NCBI GenBank assembly: GCA_004558525.1
Contig: SFCQ01000015.1
Span: 1-37,144, forward strand
Direction: 5' to 3'
DNA: 37,144 nt
Source of the DNA: Clostridiales bacterium
GTDB taxonomy: Bacteria > Bacillota > Clostridia > Christensenellales > CAG-138
The translations under genes and the position numbers were made by a program. Numbering within the stretch: the first letter of the stretch is position 1; the number at the start of each line of letters is the position of its first letter. Below, in pieces: positions 33,174-37,144 of this stretch. A model generated the notes under the pieces. That model was not told where the DNA came from. It did no database searches and worked only from the letters and a program-made list of their open reading frames with translations.

Positions 33174-33721
33174 ACCTCCATTATCTCCTTCTGCTTGTCG
33201 CTTACTATCTTATCGATATCCTTTATATGCGAATCGGTAAGCTTCTGCGCCTGGTCTTCAAGCTTCTTACGGTCGTCCTCGGTGATCTCGCTGTCCTTCT
33301 GCGCCTTTTTTATCTGCTCTATGGCGTCCCTGCGGATAGAACGGATAGCCACCTTGGATTCTTCGCCCTTCTTCTGTATGGTCTTTGCAAGCTCCTTGCG
33401 CCTTTCCTCGGTAAGCTCGGGGAATATGAGGCGTATGCACTTGCCGTCGTTTGACGGGTTGATGCCAAGATCGGACTTCTGTATCGCCTTTTCAAGCGGG
33501 TTGAGTACAGAAGGATCGTATGGGGTTATCACCAGCATTCTTGCCTCCGGCGAAGATATGTTGCCTACCTGATTAACGGGGGTAGGCGTGCCGTAATAAT
33601 CCACCATTATACGGTCAAGCACCTGCGCATTCGCCCTGCCTGCCCTCAGGGAGCTTAGATCCCTATGCAGCACGGCTATGGTTTTGGCCATTTTTTCTTT
33701 TGCGGTTTCTATTGCGTCCAT
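33170..33721 (-). CDS. frr: Ribosome recycling factor
   Basis: This 183-aa factor works with EF-G to split post-termination ribosomes. Motifs include LSSLRAGRANAQVLDRIMVDYYGTP (read in two parts) and PELTEERRKELAKTIQKKGEE, and the two-domain L-shape length is standard. I chose ATG 33721 with GGAGG nine bases upstream. The frame stays open to 33883, but that part lies in the repeat element and is not conserved. The stop overlaps the next gene. Confidence 0.97.
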   Translation of the reverse strand: MDAIETAKEKMAKTIAVLHRDLSSLRAGRANAQVLDRIMVDYYGTPTPVNQVGNISSPEARMLVITPYDPSVLNPLEKAIQKSDLGINPSNDGKCIRLIFPELTEERRKELAKTIQKKGEESKVAIRSIRRDAIEQIKKAQKDSEITEDDRKKLEDQAQKLTDSHIKDIDKIVSDKQKEIMEV

Positions 33722-33750
33722 ATTTATACCTCCGTATCTAATTATTGCTA

Positions 33751-33912
33751 AGGAAGTGCTGATTAAATGAGGGATGGCAGCAGGGCGAGAGGTTTTTTCG
33801 TCAGAGCCATGTAAAAAACGCAGGTATAGCGGAGCTATGCCGGGGCTTTTTGCATGAGCTATGACGGAACGATCAGCCGCCATGACGCCGCGCCGAATTA
33901 ATCGAGCTTCCC
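33751..33912. repeat. MITE-like fold-back repeat
   Basis: This ~160-bp stretch between pyrH and frr is almost wholly an imperfect inverted repeat. The ends read GGAAGTGCTGATTAA on the left and, on the other strand from the right, GGGAAGCTCGATTAA. The inner arms GTCAGAGCCATGTAAAAA and GTCATAGCTCATGCAAAAA match closely, and the tip is GGTATAG-CGGAG-CTATGCC. No protein is encoded. It could be a miniature inverted-repeat transposable element or a structured RNA. Target duplications are not obvious. Confidence 0.65.
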
Positions 33913-33948
33913 AGATCCTGTATTTATATTGTAGGCTAAATCAGCCGC

Positions 33949-34644
33949 TTAGTCAATCACGGTACCAACATCGTCGCCCTTTATGGCGCGAAGTATGGCC
34001 CCTTCTTCCTTAAGGGCGCACACGATCACGGGTATCTTCTGCTCCTTGCAAAGGGTTATGGCCGTAAGATCGGTAGCCTGCAAGTTCCTCTCTATCACTT
34101 CCTGATAGCTAAGGCGGCTGTATCTTACCGCGTTCTTATCCTTGTTAGGATCGGCCGAGTACACGCCGTCAACATTTTTTGCAAGCACCAAAGCATCGGC
34201 ATATATCTCGGCGGCCTTAAGCGCGGCTGCCGTATCGGTAGAGAAGAACGGCCTCCCCGTGCCGCAGGCGAAAAGGCATACCTTGCCTTCCTTCATGGCG
34301 CGCCTTGCTTTTTCCGCCGTAAAGTCATCGCATATTGAGGGCATATGCAGCGTAGAAAGCACTATCGACTCAACTCCAGCTTCCTTGAGGGCAGCCTCCA
34401 TAGCAAGGCAGTTTATGGCGGTAGCGAGCATTCCCATTTCATCAGCGCGGTTCCTGTCCATGCCGCCGCTGCTCCTTCCCCTCCACACATTGCCGGCGCC
34501 TATGGTAACGCCTACCTCAACGCCCGCCTCGACAAGAGTCTTTATTTCCCGCGCAATACGCGCAGAAGCTGCAAAGTCTATGGTTTCGCTGCCGCCCATA
34601 GCCTCGCCCGAAAGCTTTAATGATACGCGATTATATTTGAGCAT
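33949..34644 (-). CDS. pyrH: Uridylate kinase
   Basis: This 231-aa UMP kinase of the amino-acid-kinase fold supplies UDP for nucleotide synthesis. The N-terminal RVSLKLSGEAMGG, the GAGNVWRGR motif and FACGTGRPFFSTDTAAAL are family hallmarks; DGVYSADPNKDKNA is also present. Length is usual. AAGGAGAGG precedes the ATG. It lies after the tsf terminator and before the fold-back repeat that separates it from frr. Confidence 0.97.
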   Translation of the reverse strand: MLKYNRVSLKLSGEAMGGSETIDFAASARIAREIKTLVEAGVEVGVTIGAGNVWRGRSSGGMDRNRADEMGMLATAINCLAMEAALKEAGVESIVLSTLHMPSICDDFTAEKARRAMKEGKVCLFACGTGRPFFSTDTAAALKAAEIYADALVLAKNVDGVYSADPNKDKNAVRYSRLSYQEVIERNLQATDLTAITLCKEQKIPVIVCALKEEGAILRAIKGDDVGTVID

Positions 34645-34661
34645 AGTCCTCTCCTTTATAC

Positions 34662-34693
34662 AAAAAAGGGAACGTTAATAACGTCCCCTTTTG
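34662..34693 (-). terminator. Terminator after tsf
   Basis: Leftward, AAAAGGGGACGT pairs with ACGTTCCCTTTT around a short loop, followed by a T-run (TTTTTT). It ends about ten bases before the Shine-Dalgarno of pyrH, so pyrH depends on read-through or on a promoter I do not see. Confidence 0.75.
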
Positions 34694-34702
34694 TAAGCTC
34701 TA

Positions 34703-35356
34703 TTATTTCTTCATCTGGCCCATGACTTCTTCTGCGAAGTTATCCTGCCTCTTGGCCAGACCCTCGCCCATCTCATAACGGACAAAGCGGCGGACGCTGA
34801 TCTTCTCGCCTATCTTGGCGATGGCTGCGCTTACCATCTCGCCCACCGTCTTATCGGGATCCTTTACGAAGGGCTGCTCAAGCAGGCAGACCTCCTTGTA
34901 ATACTTCTCGATACGGCCCTCAACCATCTTCTCTATGATGGCTGCCGGCTTGGGCTTAGGCTCGTTCATGGCCTGCTCGCGCAGTATCTTCTTCTCATGC
35001 TCTATCTCGGCCTGGTCAACCTCTTCCTTGGTAACATAGGTCGGGTTGGAGGCGGCGATGTGCATGGCTATATCATGTACAAGCTGCTTGAAATCATCGG
35101 TCTTGGCAACGAAGTCAGTCTCGCAGTTGACCTCTACCAGCACGCCGATCCTGCCGCCCATATGGATGTAGGAATCAACGATGCCTTCGGCAGCTATGCG
35201 GGAAGCCTTCTTGGCGGTGGCGGCAAGGCTCTTCTCGCGAAGATACTCCATAGCCTTATCCATGTCGCCGTCGGTCTCAACAAGCGCGCGCTTGCAGTCC
35301 ATCATGCCGGCGCCGCTCATCTCACGCAGGGCCATTACGTCTTTGGCAGTAAACAT
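34703..35356 (-). CDS. tsf: Elongation factor Ts
   Basis: This 217-aa protein is the nucleotide exchange factor for EF-Tu. The N-terminal UBA-like part has LREMSGAGMMDCKRALVE and the core has VEVNCETDFVAKTDDFK, both diagnostic. Length matches the short Gram-positive form. It follows rpsB by 38 bases in the universal rpsB-tsf order, and GGAGG precedes the start. Confidence 0.98.
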   Translation of the reverse strand: MFTAKDVMALREMSGAGMMDCKRALVETDGDMDKAMEYLREKSLAATAKKASRIAAEGIVDSYIHMGGRIGVLVEVNCETDFVAKTDDFKQLVHDIAMHIAASNPTYVTKEEVDQAEIEHEKKILREQAMNEPKPKPAAIIEKMVEGRIEKYYKEVCLLEQPFVKDPDKTVGEMVSAAIAKIGEKISVRRFVRYEMGEGLAKRQDNFAEEVMGQMKK

Positions 35357-35394
35357 AATTTATAATCCTCCTAATTTTGCGCTCGGCTTATAGA

Positions 35395-36135
35395 TTAAAA
35401 CTCGTCTTCTTCGGAAGCTGCTTCCTCTTCGGCAGCCTCATCGCTCATCTGCTCGCCCTGCCTGCCCTCAAGCACTGCATCGGCTATCTTGGAAGCGATA
35501 AGCTTGACAGCGCGGATAGCGTCGTCATTGCCGGGGATGGGATAATCGGCCTCGTCAGGATCGCAGTTGGTATCGACTATGGCCACAACGGGAATGCCAA
35601 GAGCCTTGGCTTCAAGAATGGCTATATGCTCCTTCCTGGGGTCTACTACGAACATGGCGGAGGGCAGCTTGCGCATTTCCTTGATGCCGCCAAGGTTCTT
35701 CTCAAGCTTTTCCTGCTCGGCCTTGAGCTTGATAACTTCCTTCTTGGGGAGCAGCTCGAAATCGCCGTCGGCTTCCATCTTCTCGATCTTGCGCAGCTTG
35801 TTGATACGGCTCTGTATGGTCTTGAAGTTGGTAAGCATGCCGCCCAGCCAGCGCTGGTTAACATAGTACATTTCGCAGCGCTTGGCTTCCTGCTCTATGG
35901 ATTCCTGAGCCTGCTTCTTGGTGCCTACGAACAGCACGGTGCCGCCGTCCATAGCCAGATCGCGGATGAAGTAATAAGCCTCGTCGATCTTCTTAACGGT
36001 CTTCTGCAGGTCGATGATGTAGATACCGTTGCGCTCGGTGAAGATGTATTCCTTCATCTTCGGGTTCCAACGGCGGGTCTGGTGACCGAAATGGACACCG
36101 GCTTCAAGCAGCTGCTTCATGGAAATAACTGACAT
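35395..36135 (-). CDS. rpsB: 30S ribosomal protein S2
   Basis: This 246-aa small-subunit protein shows SMKQLLEAGVHFGHQTRRWN, QRWLGGMLTNF and a C-terminal VDTNCDPDEADYPIPGNDDA segment. I chose ATG 36135 with a strong AGGAGG upstream; the open frame to 36240 is leader. The C-terminus is an acidic tail. A leader of about 140 bases with hairpins precedes it, suggesting control by S2 itself, as known for rpsB leaders. Confidence 0.98.
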   Translation of the reverse strand: MSVISMKQLLEAGVHFGHQTRRWNPKMKEYIFTERNGIYIIDLQKTVKKIDEAYYFIRDLAMDGGTVLFVGTKKQAQESIEQEAKRCEMYYVNQRWLGGMLTNFKTIQSRINKLRKIEKMEADGDFELLPKKEVIKLKAEQEKLEKNLGGIKEMRKLPSAMFVVDPRKEHIAILEAKALGIPVVAIVDTNCDPDEADYPIPGNDDAIRAVKLIASKIADAVLEGRQGEQMSDEAAEEEAASEEDEF

Positions 36136-36281
36136 AAAAAAACCTCCTCGTTTTTTATCCTCCCCGCGCATCACTCCCTGAAGGAGCCGGAGCATATCCG
36201 GCACGAGCCCCAAAGTCCGCACGGGTGCGTAATCATTCACTTTTACGCGGGCGCGTCATTCCACAAAACGCGCCATGCTGG
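36136..36281 (-). promoter_or_regulatory. rpsB structured leader
   Basis: The leader from the expected start site near 36275 holds stems GGCGCGT/ACGCGCC (36250-36274) and GCCGGA/TCCGGC (36186-36202). S2 leaders in Bacillota are known regulatory RNAs, but I cannot assign this one to a known motif class. Confidence 0.5.
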
Positions 36282-36310
36282 ATTATAACACACGGCCGCT
36301 TTATTGGCAA
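36282..36310 (-). promoter_or_regulatory. rpsB promoter
   Basis: On the minus strand TTGCCA (36305-36310), a 17-bp spacer and TATAAT (36282-36287). A 10-bp inverted repeat, CGGCCGCTTT (36293-36302) with AAAGCGGCCG (36315-36324), straddles the -35 and may be an operator or a terminator for the upstream gene. Confidence 0.85.
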
Positions 36311-36342
36311 GAAAAAAGCGGCCGCAGATATAAGTTTTTTAT

Positions 36343-36765
36343 TCAAAACTGTTTACGAACGTAGTCGTTATACTTCTTTACGTTCATACAGTCCTTATAT
36401 GTGTTTTTGAAGCGCTGCACTGTAAGGTTGTTCTTTTCAAGTATGTGCCTGTACTTCCAAATGCCCGCAAGCAGCGGAACGCCGCCGCAGATATAGCCCA
36501 TGGGCGCGGTCCTGTAGCAGGAATAGCATAAAGCGCCTATCACAATAAGCGATATCACAACGCCTATCACCTGTTTTTTCGGCTGCATATTCCTGACGTC
36601 CTTTTCCTTTACTACGCCAAGCTTTATCATTTCCTCGGCAAATTCCTTCTGTACCCCGAAAAGGCTTATGGCGTTAAGCGTCATGGGCGCCGTTACAAAA
36701 AATGCAAACAACGCAAGCAGCGCTTGGAATATGAACACCAATATGCCAGTACCGTTACCGTTCAT
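36343..36765 (-). CDS. Two- to three-span membrane protein, unknown
   Basis: This 140-aa protein has hydrophobic spans at about residues 8-30, 67-83 and 88-103. A cytosolic-type loop (about 35-65) lies between the first two, and a basic tail contains NTYKDCMNVKKYNDYVRKQF. No family is recognised. AAGGAG precedes the ATG, and the gene has a good promoter of its own (36800-36828). It ends 33 bases before the rpsB -35 region, whose inverted repeat may serve as its terminator. Confidence 0.75.
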   Translation of the reverse strand: MNGNGTGILVFIFQALLALFAFFVTAPMTLNAISLFGVQKEFAEEMIKLGVVKEKDVRNMQPKKQVIGVVISLIVIGALCYSCYRTAPMGYICGGVPLLAGIWKYRHILEKNNLTVQRFKNTYKDCMNVKKYNDYVRKQF

Positions 36766-36799
36766 TATTTTTCTCCTTAGCTGATAACCTGATATATAA

Positions 36800-36828
36800 A
36801 TTATAGCACGTCATATCAATATTGTCAC
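36800..36828 (-). promoter_or_regulatory. Promoter of the 140-aa membrane protein gene
   Basis: On the minus strand GTGACA (36823-36828), a 17-bp spacer and TATAAT (36800-36805), 35 bases before the start codon. Confidence 0.75.
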
Positions 36829-36873
36829 CAGTTTTGGCAAATGCGCCCGCTTTGCCGTGCGGCGCAGGAAAAA

Positions 36874-36893
36874 GGCGCGCCATATGGCGCGCC
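36874..36893. repeat. 20-bp perfect palindrome
   Basis: GGCGCGCC-ATAT-GGCGCGCC lies just downstream (leftward) of a terminator hairpin and upstream of the promoter at 36800-36828. It could be a binding site or part of a compound terminator. Confidence 0.6.
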
Positions 36894-36900
36894 CCAGTCT

Positions 36901-36933
36901 GTCAAAAAAGTGGCGTTCAGCCACTTTTTTGAC
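36901..36933 (-). terminator. Terminator of the partial right-end gene
   Basis: A perfect 14-bp stem, GTCAAAAAAGTGGC (36901-36914) with its complement (36920-36933), surrounds GTTCA. The T-run lies within the stem rather than after it. It starts 21 bases after the stop of the partial gene. Confidence 0.7.
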
Positions 36934-36954
36934 ACTCTCAAGCCCTGCTCAATG

Positions 36955-37144
36955 TTATTGAGCCTGGGTCAGATTTTTGTTAGCCTCGTCTATTTCAGCA
37001 AACATGCCGGCATGCTTCTTGGATACGATAACCTTGATAATGAGTAGGGTGCCGACCATAAGCACTATGGCTATTGCAAGGTTCAGCCATACCTGCTGGA
37101 TAAGGCCGGCAAGTATGAAGCTTACAAACGCTACAGCGGCAACC
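36955..37144 (-). CDS. C-terminal fragment of a membrane protein
   Basis: The frame enters from the right edge and ends with TAA at 36955-36957. The 62 visible residues include two hydrophobic stretches (AAVAFVSFILAGLIQQVWL, then NLAIAIVLMVGTLLIIKVIV), followed by a charged tail with KKHAGMFAEIDEANKNLTQA. It is the end of a polytopic membrane protein, perhaps a transporter, but too little is visible to name it. Confidence 0.7.
   Translation of the reverse strand, partial: VAAVAFVSFILAGLIQQVWLNLAIAIVLMVGTLLIIKVIVSKKHAGMFAEIDEANKNLTQAQ

Noticed and set aside
33722..33883. N-terminal extension of frr
   Set aside because: The extra residues come from the fold-back repeat; ATG 33721 has a good ribosome-binding site and gives the normal family length.

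Overview
The window looks like the chromosome of a Gram-positive anaerobe of the Clostridia (Bacillota). The right part carries the classic Firmicutes translation/replication cluster with PolC, MEP-pathway genes (ispG, dxr) and YlxR/YlxQ. It also has clostridial-type promoters (TTGCTT or TTGCCA, 17 bp, TATAAT). I cannot name a genus from sequence alone.

Left region (1 to about 13.96 kb) reads as an integrated mobilizable element. From the left it has a large serine recombinase (cut by the window edge), an XRE regulator and a zinc-motif protein of the DUF6076 type, all leftward. A structured intergenic region follows, then an actin-like ParM protein with a small partner. Next come a hairpin-rich oriT-like region, a MobV relaxase and a small accessory protein. 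The cargo is a leftward set of three exported proteins (amidase_6-type protein, DNRLRE/DUF6345 protein with a caspase-like His/Cys pair, lipoprotein) and a rightward ECF sigma/anti-sigma pair. A TnpV-type protein closes the element next to the ssrA terminator. The left end lies outside the window, and the right junction should fall between about 13,936 and 13,986.

Core chromosome (13,987-37,144): every gene reads leftward. In transcription order these are: a partial membrane protein, a 140-aa membrane protein, rpsB-tsf, pyrH, frr, a 68-aa PASTA-like protein, uppS-cdsA-dxr-rseP-ispG-polC, rimP-nusA-ylxR-ylxQ-infB, rbfA-nrnA-truB-ribF, rpsO-secG, smpB and ssrA (tmRNA). Many neighbours overlap by ATGA or TAATG junctions. 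Promoters are visible before rpsB, rimP, rpsO, ssrA and the 140-aa gene. Hairpin terminators or attenuators lie after tsf, in the rimP leader, after secG and after ssrA.

The most notable points are these. The 3'-5' exonuclease insert of PolC has lost most of its catalytic signature. A ~160-bp fold-back MITE-like repeat sits between pyrH and frr. The relaxase may start at ATC. The mobile element combines a serine recombinase, ParM and MobV, and carries an exported-protein cargo module that is not obviously described.
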